From Eimeria necatrix (Eukaryota; Apicomplexa; Conoidasida; Eucoccidiorida; Eimeriidae): a DNA stretch of 36,524 nt. This document shows positions 20,712 through 29,527 of this stretch, piece by piece. The translations under genes and the position numbers were made by a program. Where the stretch lies: assembly GCF_000499385.1 (NCBI RefSeq), contig NW_013655077.1:22501-59024 (forward strand). The letters run 5' to 3'. The notes beneath the pieces were generated by a model, which saw only the letters and a program-made list of their open reading frames with translations, ran no database searches and was not told the DNA's origin. Numbering within the stretch: position 1 is the stretch's first letter; each line of letters opens with the position of its first letter.

Positions 20712-21413
20712 GCGGCCACTGCAGACCCATGCGCAACAGAGTTGGTACCAGCAACGGCAGCAGCGGGGGCTGAAGCAGCAGCAACTGCAGCAGCAAAGAA
20801 GACCTGCGCGAGGCTGCTGAAGTGGCTGCAGCAGCAGCGGCTTGTGGGGTCGCAGCTTCGGGTGTATCTGGTTGCTGCTGCGGAGAGTTTGCTGCTGCAG
20901 CAGTACGTACACTCCGTGCAGGAAGAAGCAGCAGCTTGGAGGCACATTGAGTTCTCAGCGCAGCACCTGCTGCTGGTAACAGATGATTTGCTGCTGCTGG
21001 CTCCGCAGCGGCTGCTGCGCGAGGAGCTGCTGCAGCAGCTGCAGCCGTGGGGCCCGGAGCGGCTGCGGGCTGCGCTGCACGTTGCAGCGCAGCAGCAGAG
21101 CAGCAGCAGCAGCAGCAGCGGCGGAAAGACAGCAGCAGAAGTGCAGGCAGCAAAAGCCTCGCTGCTGCTGCAGCTGCGTGCTGTGGGCATAGAGCCGTCG
21201 CAGGCTTTGAACAGCTGGCGCGGCGGCGGCGTTGCTGCTGCTGCTGCTGCAGCTGCTGCTGCTGCTGCTGCTGCAGGGCAGCAGCTGCAGCCAACAGTTA
21301 TTGTAGATGCTAGGGAAATGCGCTGCTCACTTCCCTACGAGCTCTTTCGCAGCCAGGTGTACGTACACCCCATCACCATCACAGTAGGCGACTACGTGCT
21401 GACAAGGTGCGTC

Positions 21414-21457
<44 letters not shown>

Positions 21458-21587
21458 GCCTGCTGTTGCTTGTGCTCCCGCTATTTCTGCTGCTGCTGCA
21501 GTTGCTGCTGAGGCTGCGGCTGCTGCTGCCGCTGTCATGCTGCTGCTGCAGTGGCTGCCGAAAGAGACGGCAAATACACATTTTGGA

Positions 21588-21625
<38 letters not shown>

Positions 21626-21892
21626 GTTTACAGGGACATCTGCGTAGAGCGAAAGGCCATTTCAGATTTGATCCAGTCACTTAATTCGAGCCGACTTTAT
21701 TACCAGGTACGCCGGCTGCTGCGGCAGCTGGCCGTGGTGCTGCAGCAGCAGCTGCTGCTGCTGCAGCACCACGGCCAGCAGAGAACACCAGCAGCTGCTG
21801 CTGCTGCTGCTCTCTGCATCGGCTCCTGCATTACGTTACTGCTGCGTCTTCGTCCAGTGCCAGCCTTGCTGCTGCTTGCTGCCGTAATGCCT

Positions 21893-21925
<33 letters not shown>

Positions 21926-22410
21926 AGGCACGGCTACTGGTGCGGCACTACCAGTCTCCCTGTTTGCTTCTTGATTTCGGGGGAGCGCCAGTAAACCTTT
22001 CTGCTGCTGCTGCTGCTGCTGCTCCCAGCAGCAACAGCATCAGCAGCAGACATGGCAGAGACGTGCTGCACCCCATTTGGAATAAGTAGGTCACTGCTGC
22101 AGCGACTGCTGCTGCGGCTGCTGCTGCTGCTTCTGCTGCTACTGTTGCTGCTTGTCTTTAGGCGCCTTTTGTAGCAGGTGCTGTTTGGATTCAGCGCGCC
22201 CTAGACTATTGCTGATGCTGTTTGCTGCTGCTGCAGGTTGCTGCTGCTGCTGCTGCACTTCCCGTCTCTGCGGCTTCTGTGGGCCCCCCATACAGCATTT
22301 GCTGCAAGCCTTTTTGTAGCAATGAAAGTACGTTTGCTGCAGCAGCAGCAACAGTTGCTGCAGCAGATGCTGCTTGCAAAAAGAGTCGGCGTTGACGCGT
22401 GCGGCCGCTT

Positions 22411-22458
<48 letters not shown>

Positions 22459-22586
22459 ACCTGCTGCTGCTGTCGCTGCAGGCGTTTGCAGGTCGGAAGG
22501 GAACAGCCGTCCCTCCAAAGGATTGCCGAAATCGACAAACTTGTCTTGGCGGGAGAAGGGCCCTCTTCAGAGGCGCCGAAGCAGCA

Positions 22587-22638
<52 letters not shown>

Positions 22639-22767
22639 ACGTCTAATCCTCCCACGCCCTTGGCAATCGAAGATGCTCCTGCTGCTGATGCTGGGGGGCA
22701 AGCAAGCAGCAGCAGCGGCCAGCAAGTGAACAGCGCCGACGAGAGAGGACTGAGCCTAAAAGGGCCT

Positions 22768-22802
<35 letters not shown>

Positions 22803-22976
22803 GCCTGCAGCAGCAGCAGCAGCAGTGCCTGCTGCAGGATCTACACCTGCTGCTGCTGCTTCTGGGGGCCGTGTGCTGCCAGCAACAGCAGCAACAAACA
22901 CGGTTGCTGTCGACCTTCTGAGGCGTCTGCCCGGCATAACTCCGCTTAACATCAACCTTGTTGTTTCAAGAGTAAG

Positions 22977-23027
<51 letters not shown>

Positions 23028-23462
23028 GGCTGATGCTTTTGCCGTTGTCGCTGCTGCTGCTTTACTTACTGCTGCCGGCACTGCAGACGCGCGTCCGTTG
23101 TTAGCTTCAGGATTGGCGTTGCTTACCACATGCAGCTGGCAGCAGCTATGGCTGCTGCTGCTGCTGCTGCAGCAGCAGCAGCAGCAGCAGCAAGAAGTCT
23201 GTTTACCCGGGTTTCTGCAGGTGCGGTGTCTGAGGGACTTAGCGGCGATGAGCGACACGGAGCTGCAGAAGCTCCTTGGGCGGTGAGGTTGCTGCTGCAG
23301 CTCTTTGGCGTGCTGTGCTGCTGCTAGTGCTGCTGCTGCTGCGGCTTCATTTGCTGCTGCTGCTACTGCTGCTGCTGCTGCTGCTGCTGCAGGGAGGAGG
23401 GCCGTCATCTGCACGCATTTTTAAACGCCACGATATCTGTGGAGTCTCTTGACTCTGTTTGA
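16317..23462 (+). CDS. ERCC4: XPF/ERCC4/Rad1 structure-specific DNA repair endonuclease
   Basis: Catalytic subunit of the XPF-ERCC1 nuclease, which cuts 5' of lesions in nucleotide excision repair. Exons: 16317-17296, 17486-17714, 17927-18265, 18525-18682, 19088-20224, 20456-21406, 21634-21706, 21928-21990, 22237-22327, 22492-22971, 23221-23282, 23393-23462. All join in phase except 21990 to 22237, where a short exon is missing. Helicase-like part: LLSRGLDADGVLLQLL, GGFHEAFVCRVYRQRNRVGG, ALNSVWHQLDPKTKALVA, DLGELRRLVFLLWRLNCVSF, RILIIGGDNSICC. Nuclease domain: VIVDAREMRCSLP, VGDYVLT and, across a splice, VERKAISDLIQSLNSSRLYY, so the GD...ERKxxxD signature is intact. Then LLVRHYQSPCLLLDF, LHFPSLRLLWAPHTAFAASL. 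Helix-hairpin-helix pair: AVDLLRRLPGITPLNINLVV, LAAMSDTELQKLLG, ending HLHAFLNATISVESLDSV. Large poly-Ala, Gln and Ser inserts. The start ATG is the first in frame; an upstream exon is possible. Confidence 0.93.
17523..17534 (+). other. Dispersed palindromic motif, copy 6
   Basis: GTGTACAGACAG in XPF exon 2, read VYRQ where other XPF proteins have a similar (L/V)(F/Y)RQ. Confidence 0.7.
20901..20912 (+). other. Dispersed palindromic motif, copy 7
   Basis: CAGTACGTACAC in XPF exon 6, read QYVH. Confidence 0.65.
21357..21368 (+). other. Dispersed palindromic motif, copy 8
   Basis: GTGTACGTACAC in XPF exon 6, read QVYVHP immediately before the nuclease VGDY motif. It shares an exact 19-mer with copy 4. 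Confidence 0.85.
21727..21779. repeat. Perfect 25-bp inverted repeat with 3-base loop in an XPF intron
   Basis: CTGGCCGTGGTGCTGCAG plus two CAG units is followed, after the bases CTG, by its exact reverse complement ending CACCACGGCCAG. It lies about 20 bp after the donor GTACGC of the intron 21707-21927. Half of each arm is non-repetitive, so the symmetry is not just a consequence of CAG/CTG arrays. Confidence 0.92.
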
Positions 23463-23494
23463 AAGCTGCCGCCGAACCAATTGGGGCTGCAGAA

Positions 23495-23546
<52 letters not shown>

Positions 23547-24141
23547 ATCCGGCGGTGCGTACGCGGGTTCCTTCGCTGCTGCAAGCCGCTGCAGCTATAG
23601 TAGCTAGCCCTGTGGCGCTGCAGCACTGCAGCCGGGTCTTAACTGCAGCAGCAAATAACTCTTTTTAAGTCTTAATTGTAATTCTTCAAAGGCATTTTTC
23701 AAACAAAGACAGCGAATGGGGCCCCCCGGGCCCTTTTGTAATAGCCTTTGAGGGGATTTGAAGAGCCCCTGGGGCCCCCGGGGCCTCGGGGGCCCCCTGA
23801 GTACCCTGGGGGCCCCGGGGGCCCCCTGAGTACCCTGGGGGCCCTGGGGCCCCTGGGGCCCCCTGAACTCCTGGGGGCCCGTGGGGGCCCCCGGCCCCCT
23901 GGGGGCCCCTGGTACCCTGGGGGCCCCCGAAGTTCTTTTAAATTATATTTCTTATCTTTTTGTACTCTCATTAAATCTTTTTCTTTTCTTAATTTAGCTG
24001 CTGGGGTTGGGGGTTTTGATTGCGTCAAGTCTAAACCCTAAACCCTAAACCCTAACCCCAGAAGTTCAATTATGCAGCACCACCTGATTACGTGCTGCTG
24101 CGCGCTGCTGCTGCTGTTGCTGTTGCTTCTTCTGTTGCTAC

Positions 24142-24177
<36 letters not shown>

Positions 24178-24300
24178 AGAGAGCCGCACTTCCGGCGCAG
24201 CAAAAAGCACTAAGGCAGCAGAAATAAATTAGACTGAAAAGTGCATTTCTGCTGCTCTGCAGACTTAGACTGCAGCAGCAAATGCGGTGCAGCAGCTGCA
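23463..24300. other. Intergenic between XPF and DHHC gene: CTG array, GGGGCCCC island, telomere-like tract
   Basis: Downstream of the XPF stop lie a CTG array (23495-23545), a GGGGCCCC-type island (23720-23930), an AT-rich stretch (23935-24000) and a short (CCCTAAA)n tract (24031-24056). Then come a CTG array (24140-24180) and mixed sequence. No conserved protein is seen. Confidence 0.6.
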
Positions 24301-24342
24301 GCAGCAAGTGAAAGTTGTTCTTGATGGGCTGCGAGCTGCTGC

Positions 24343-24375
<33 letters not shown>

Positions 24376-24570
24376 AGCAAAAAGAAAAGCGGGAAAGCTC
24401 GGTCTCACTAAATGCTCTTCGCGACTGCATAGCTGCTGCAGCCGCCAGCAACTGCAGCAGCAGCAACAGCAACAGCAGCAACAGCAGCAGCAGCAAGGGT
24501 GCCAGGAAAGAAACCCATGCAAGTGTTGCGAGCCTCCCCAGCCAGTACCTGCACTTCGGCGGGCCTTGCG

Positions 24571-24604
<34 letters not shown>

Positions 24605-25091
24605 GAAGCAGCTTTCAGTCTTTAGGGCGGCCTCGTTGCGGCGAAGCTCCGCTGCAGCAAGGCGTCAGCCGTGCTTCCTCCTGCAGCAGCAGCAACCGCA
24701 GCAGCAACGGCAGCAGCAGCAGCATCAGCAACAGTCCACGAGTGCAGCAGCACCAGAAAAGCACCGCAAAAGCTGCACAGCAGCAGCAACAACAGCACTG
24801 CAACAGCAGCAGCACGGCAGGAACAGCAGCAGCACAACAGCAGCAGCACAACAGCAGCAGCACAGCAGCAGCAACACAGCAGCAGCAGCAGCAGGAGCAG
24901 CAGCAGCACAGCAGCAGCAACAGCACCCCAGCAACACCGCAGCAGCAGCAAGAACAGCGCGCCGTCCACCTCAGCAGCACCCCCGCAGCAGCAGCAGCAG
25001 CAAGAACAGCGCGCCGTCCACCTCAGCAGCACCCCCGCAGCAGCAGCAGCAGCAGCAGCAAGAACAGCGCGCCGTCCACCTCAGCAGCACC

Positions 25092-25129
<38 letters not shown>
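24300..25129. other. CAG-rich stretch beyond DHHC gene, with 50-60 bp tandem unit
   Basis: From 24700 to 25130 the sequence is mainly CAG/CAACAG. A unit containing CAAGAACAGCGCGCC then GTCCACCTCAGCAGCACC occurs three times (about 24949, 25001, 25059). It probably lies in an intron or the 3' part of the minus-strand DHHC gene. A minus-strand peptide near 24380-24435 (MQSRRAFSETELSRFSF) is non-repetitive and could be another exon, but I cannot link it. Confidence 0.45.
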
Positions 25130-25130
<1 letters not shown>

Positions 25131-25356
25131 GCGTGCCTGCGGGGGTCCGCGTTGAGGAGCGTGGCAGCAACTGCGTGGAAGAGCAGCGCAGCAAGAGCAG
25201 CAGCAAGCCAGAGGTGGAAAAAAGTTAAGTTTTTTTGGCCAACACATTTGGAAGTCCAGGGGCAGTGGTGGTCGAGGCCTTCGACGCAGACTCCGCACTC
25301 GCTGCAGTGGCTCGTGCTGCTGCTGCTGCTGCTCCACACGCCGCACTCCCTGCACA

Positions 25357-25431
<75 letters not shown>

Positions 25432-25640
25432 CACGCTGTACTCGCTCTCCGTCACCCAACTCTCCCCGCTGCTGCAGTCCGCAGACACGCCCGGCAACGC
25501 AAAGTGCTGCTGCTGCTGCTGCTGCTGCTTGGGAAGACTCGGCGCCCGCTGGAGACTCTGGGCTTTCGGGAGGCGCAGAAAAGCCCACCAACTCCCTCGC
25601 CAGCTCTCCAGGCCGCAGCAGCAGCTGCTGCTGCTCCTCG

Positions 25641-25673
<33 letters not shown>

Positions 25674-26092
25674 GGTTGCTCACTGCTGCTGGGTGGGTCT
25701 GCGGCTCGACTCTGCTCGCGGCTGCCGTGCTCCTGCTTCGCAGGAGGCTCAGCAGCAGCAGCAGCAGCAGCAGCAGCTGCTGCTGCTGCAGCTGCTGCTG
25801 CGTCTGTGGGTGAGTCTGCTGCTGCTGCGTCTGTGTCCGCCGTCTGCTCGCGGCTGCCGTGCTCCTGCTTCGCAGGAGGCTCAGCAGCAGCAGCAGCGAG
25901 GGGCAGCGGCTGGCCGCCGGCGCGCAGCAGCAGCAGCGGCTGCGTGAGAGCAGCGGGCAATCCCGGGTCTGTCAAAACTGTCAAAAAGAAAAAAATAAAA
26001 CAACTCAAAATCAAAAAGACTCCCACCAGCTCCACGGCCAAGTGGCCCCGCATGTGCGGCCCAAACACCAGCCCAAACAGGCACACCAGGCC
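25130..26092 (-). CDS. DHHC-type protein S-palmitoyltransferase (one large exon)
   Basis: Integral membrane enzyme that attaches palmitate to protein cysteines. The minus-strand exon starts after CTGCAG at 26092 with GLVCLFGLVFGPHMRGHLAV, followed by a membrane helix (VELVGVFLILSCFIFFFLTV) ending in the LTDPGLP motif typical after TM2. A long Ala/Gln/Ser insert follows, containing the peptide EPPAKQEHGSREQ twice. The cysteine-rich domain then reads CRECGVW, HCSECGVCVEGLDHHCPW, TSKCVGQKNLTFF. The catalytic DHHC and the zinc-binding Cys/His pattern are intact. TM3 follows (HLWLAAALAALLFHAVAATL). The first exon is not found and may fall in or beyond the assembly gap at 26258-26357. TM4 and the C-terminus are not located. 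Confidence 0.85.
25713..25895. repeat. Duplicated segment inside the DHHC insert
   Basis: A block of about 45 bases beginning CTCGCGGCTGCCGTGCTCC and ending in GGAGGCTCAGCAGCAG occurs at about 25717-25761 and again at about 25848-25892. The intervening 85 bp are CAG/CTG and GTCTGTG repeats. In frame the two copies give EPPAKQEHGSREQ twice. Confidence 0.8.
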
Positions 26093-26125
26093 CTGCAGCA
26101 GCGCAGCAGCAGCAGCAGCAGCAGC

Positions 26126-26161
<36 letters not shown>

Positions 26162-26257
26162 CAGCAGCAGCAGCAGTGGAGGACAAGGGAGCTGGGACCC
26201 CGAGCAAAGCGCCGCCCCTCCCCCCTACACACTGCGGTGCCCCGCTGCTGCTGCCGC

Positions 26258-26357
26258 NNNNNNNNNNNNNNNNNNNNNNNNNNNNNNNNNNNNNNNNNNN
26301 NNNNNNNNNNNNNNNNNNNNNNNNNNNNNNNNNNNNNNNNNNNNNNNNNNNNNNNNN
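26258..26357. other. Assembly gap (100 N)
   Basis: Exactly 100 N follow a CTGCTGCTGCCGC run and precede a pure CTG array of about 57 bases. The round number suggests a placeholder of unknown real length; the assembler probably failed in the repeat. The 5' exon(s) of the DHHC gene may be lost here. Confidence 0.97.
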
Positions 26358-26420
<63 letters not shown>

Positions 26421-26569
26421 ACCCGCGGTGTGGCCGAGGCTAGGCGCTGTGCCTCAAGGGCGCCTCCATGGGAGACGAGGGCAGCCGCCTCGGGTTAGCG
26501 GCGCATGGCCAGCAGCAGCAGCTGCTGCTGCAGCTGCTGCTGCTGCGGCTGCTGCTGCTGCAGTGCAGC

Positions 26570-26712
26570 AGCGACCAGCAAACAGGAAGCCTCTGGCGCA
26601 GCAGGGATTAATTGCACAAATTAAGAATAAAACGCACAAGTACAAACTCAGGGAAAAGATAAAACCCCTACTTGATCGACGCCGACACCGCGAGCCCCAG
26701 CTTGCGCTCTAG
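26570..26712 (+). CDS. Possible C-terminal exon of a basic protein
   Basis: A plus-strand frame leaves a CTG array and reads QQRPANRKPLAQQGLIAQI, KNKTHKYKLREKIKPLLD, RRRHREPQLAL and stops at TAG 26710-26712, just before a telomere-like block. The sequence is non-repetitive and basic, but I recognise no family and have no start or upstream exon. Confidence 0.22.
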
Positions 26713-26715
26713 CGT

Positions 26716-27056
26716 CTAGGGTTTAGGGTTTAGGGTTTAGGGTTTAGGGTTTAGGGTTTAGCGCTTTCTGGGGGGCATTGACTTAATACGGCAGTTCCAC
26801 AAGAGTTGCCGTCAAAGACAAACACAGGGTTACACCGTAACAGCTGCACAGGGCAGCAGCCCCGACGGTCTCGGGCCACCAGCCTAGGGTTTAGGGTTTA
26901 GGGTTTAGGGTTTAGGGTTTAGTGTTTAGGATTTAGGGTTTGTCTTTTCCCCCTAAGAAGTGAGTTCCTCTGCTGCTTTCTGCTTTTCAGCTCAGCCGGC
27001 TGTCCGTTGTGTCCGGCGTTAGAGTTTAGGGTTTAGGGTTTAGGGTTTAGGGTTTG
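26716..27056. repeat. Interstitial telomere-like repeats (TTTAGGG)n, three blocks, inverted orientation
   Basis: TTTAGGG runs lie at about 26716-26760, 26884-26941 and 27022-27055, separated by unique sequences of about 80-125 bp. They run opposite to the CCCTAAA blocks at 3.1, 24.0 and 28.5 kb. Confidence 0.92.
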
Positions 27057-27537
27057 GTGTCCCACAGCTTCCGGGCAGCGCAGCGCCTCGCAGCCTCAAA
27101 ATAGAAAAAAGTGAAAACAAAAGCTGCATTAAAATGGCAATTTTTACATTTTTAACAAATAAAAGAATAAAAATAATAAATTAAAAGACTAATTTCCCCA
27201 AATGGATGCAGGCCTCCCTCCCACCCCGACCCCAGCTAAACAGCTGCTGCACTCTTTGCAACAAACTGCAGCAGCAGCAGCACTGGGGCCTTTCAGGCAG
27301 CAAAGGGTCAGCAGCAGCAGCAGCAGCTTCAGTGGGGCCCCCAGAGCAGCAGGTGAAGGCCTTGGGGGCCCCGGGGCCTCCCTGCAGCATCGCTCAGCCC
27401 TTGCTGCTGCAGCAGCAGCCACAGCAGCAGCAGCAGCAAACACCAGCCAAGCTTCTGCTTTCGCCCCAGGGGCTTCCCCAGAGCCTTCGCGAAGAGGCTT
27501 GTCGGCTTAGCTGCCTTGGCGTGCCCGCAACAGCTGC

Positions 27538-27662
27538 TGCTGTGCTGCTGCTGCTGCTGTGCTGCTGCTGCTGCTGCTGCTGTGCTGCTGCTGCTGCTGT
27601 GCTGCTGCTGCTGCTGTGCTGCTGCTGCTGCTGTGCTGCTGCTGCTGCTGTGCTGCTGCTGC
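27538..27662. repeat. 17-bp minisatellite, (CTG)5 plus GT
   Basis: Runs of five CTG-type triplets are joined by an extra TG, so the period is mostly 17 bp. Each successive unit therefore shifts reading frame and translates in rotation as poly-Gln, poly-His/Ser and poly-Ala. Confidence 0.75.
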
Positions 27663-28170
27663 AAATAATGACAATGCTATGCCTAATTAAGAAACAGCAA
27701 AAATGTACAAACAGCTTTTTGCTGCTGCTCAAGCTGTGGCTTCCTCGCTGCTGCAAGTGTTCTGTGGCTGTCTCTGCTGCAGTGCTTCGGGATGTTCGCT
27801 TGCTGCTTCAGCAGCAGCAGCAGCAGCAGCAGAGCAGCAGCAGCAGCAGCAGCAGTTAGAGCGACTCTGTGTGCCTTGCTAGGACTCCAGCCTAGCAGCA
27901 AAGAGCTGGGGCTTCCAGCAGGTGTTGCCTAAGACTGTTCTTGCTGCTGCTCCTCGTTGCTGCTGCTGCTGCTGCTGAGCCCTGCGCTGCTGCTGCTGCC
28001 AGCTACGCGAAACAGCTGCTGCTGCTGCTCGAGCCCCGGGCTAGCCGGGGAGCCCACGGCGGCGCTGCAGCAGCAGCAGCTCTGTGCTGCTGCTGCTGCT
28101 GCAGCAATTGAGTCCCCTTGTCCTCAAGGGGCCTCCAGGCTACTTTGGGGGTCCCCCAGCTAGCTATCCT

Positions 28171-28258
28171 GCTGCAGCAATCAGCTAGCTAGCTAGCTGC
28201 TGCTGCAGCAATCAGCTAGCTAGCTAGTTGCTGCTGCAGTCACCAGCTAGCTAGCTAG
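28171..28258. repeat. 31-bp tandem repeat with AGCTAGCTAGCTAG
   Basis: Three copies of a unit of the form GCTGCAGCAATCAGCTAGCT plus AGCTAGCTGCT start at 28171, 28202 and 28233; the third is diverged (CAGTCACC). Each unit carries a self-complementary (AGCT)n run. A partial fourth copy precedes it at 28158. Confidence 0.88.
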
Positions 28259-28473
28259 GCCTCCGCGTGCTCAGAGCCCCCAAGCTGCTGCCGCTGCAGC
28301 AGCACGCCACAAGGGCTTTTGCATGCAAAGGCAGTGCAGCAGCTGCGCTGCAGCAGCAGCAGCGCTGCAGCAGCAGCAGCGCTGCAGCAACGCTGCAGCA
28401 GCAGCGCTGGGGGCGTCTGTGGGGCTTTGCTGCGGGCTCGCTGCCCAGGGGAGTGCACCAGTAGATCCATTCA

Positions 28474-28515
28474 AACCCTAAACCCTAAACCCTAAACCCT
28501 AAACCCTAAACCCTA
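28474..28515. repeat. Interstitial telomere-like repeat (CCCTAAA)n
   Basis: About six CCCTAAA units end in CCCTAGAC and directly abut an open plus-strand frame. Confidence 0.92.
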
Positions 28516-28518
28516 GAC

Positions 28519-28938
28519 TCTATAGCCGCTACTGTAGCAGCTCTTGCTGCGCTTGAACTTGCAGCAAACCGGAAGCTACTGGGCTCGGAGCCTCCTTTTG
28601 GCCCCGCTGCTGCTGCTGCTGCTGCTGCTGCCGCTGCTGCAGCTTCGGGCTGCTTGGGGTGCTGCAGCAAAGTCTGCAGGGCCTTGCAGCGCCTAAGCGC
28701 AGCAGCACGGGGGCTGCCCCTGCGGGGCTGCGCAGCTGCTGCTGCTGCGCAAAGTCGCAACAGCACAGCGCTGCTTCCTGCTGCTAGCTGTGGTGGGGTG
28801 TCTGGCTGCAGCGCTGAGGTGTACAGACACCTGCGCAGCAAGCTGCAGCAGCAAGAAGGCGCTGCTGCAGCGCAGCAAACGAGCCTTGGGGCGCTGGCTC
28901 GAGGAGCAGCGCGGCTGTTTGTTTGCTGCTGCTTCTAA
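28519..28938 (+). CDS. Possible terminal exon, Ala-rich protein
   Basis: Directly after the telomere-like block a plus-strand frame is open for about 139 codons: SIAATVAALAALELAANRKL, LGSEPPFG, poly-Ala, CCSKVCRALQRLSAAARG, SAEVYRHLRSKLQQQEG, then LGALARGAARLFVCCCF and stop at 28936-28938. The helical pieces look protein-like, and AG acceptors are available at 28516-28537. It contains dispersed-motif copy 9 (read VYRH). No family is recognised and the opposite strand is also open, so this is tentative. Confidence 0.28.
   Translation, partial: SIAATVAALAALELAANRKLLGSEPPFGPAAAAAAAAAAAAASGCLGCCSKVCRALQRLSAAARGLPLRGCAAAAAAQSRNSTALLPAASCGGVSGCSAEVYRHLRSKLQQQEGAAAAQQTSLGALARGAARLFVCCCF
28819..28830 (+). 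other. Dispersed palindromic motif, copy 9
   Basis: GTGTACAGACAC followed by CTGCGCAGC, nearly the same right flank as copy 5. Confidence 0.7.
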
Positions 28939-29329
28939 TAATATAAAACTTAATAAAATTTGCAATTTAGGAATTTAAAATGAGAGAAAAGGCGCTGCTG
29001 CAGGCCTGGCCTGGCCTGGCCTGCGGGCTTGCTCCGCTGAGCCCTGGCACCCACGGCGCCGGCTGCGGGCTTCCTGCGTTGCTGCCAGGGACTTCTGTTC
29101 TGTTCTTTGCAAAATTAAAAGAATTTAATTAATTTAATTTAACAATTATCTCATTGCATGCAGCCCTTGTTCGCTGAGGCAGCAGCGCAGCAGCGCTGAC
29201 TGGTCTCGAGAGGATCGCTGGTGGGGCCCCCCGGCCCCGTCGGTTCCGAGGGCTCTGGGCCGCAAGTGGTGTTTCTGTTGAGTTTGTTTTGCAAATTTAA
29301 TTCTAAAAGGCCCCTCATCCGCTCCAGTT

Positions 29330-29381
<52 letters not shown>

Positions 29382-29527
29382 CGTGGGTGGAGCGGGAGCC
29401 GGCGAGGGCCAGTCCCAGGCGCTTCTCTCGGATTTCTTTGCTGCTTCTCCGGCCTGCAGCAGCAATTCCAAAAGAGCATTTGAGTCTGCATTTGCTGCTG
29501 CTTTTCCGCAGCCGCAGCAGCAGCAAG
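28939..29527. other. Intergenic, AT-rich then CAG array
   Basis: Contains AT-rich tracts (28935-28985, 29105-29150), a (CCTGG)n run near 29006-29022 and a CAG array at 29331-29380. The sequence 29387-29527 is open in frame with the downstream membrane protein but has no ATG. I see no gene here. Confidence 0.5.

Larger units (their letters stand above)
27057..28440. other. Low-complexity region without a confident gene
   Basis: AT-rich DNA (27100-27200) is followed by CAG/CTG sequence. A plus-strand ATG at 27202 opens a 102-residue frame (MDAGLPPTPTPAKQLLHSLQ, then Ala/Ser-rich to 27510), but nothing in it is conserved. A 17-bp CTG-GT minisatellite (27540-27660) and a 31-bp AGCTAGCT repeat (28170-28258) are listed separately. 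Confidence 0.4.
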
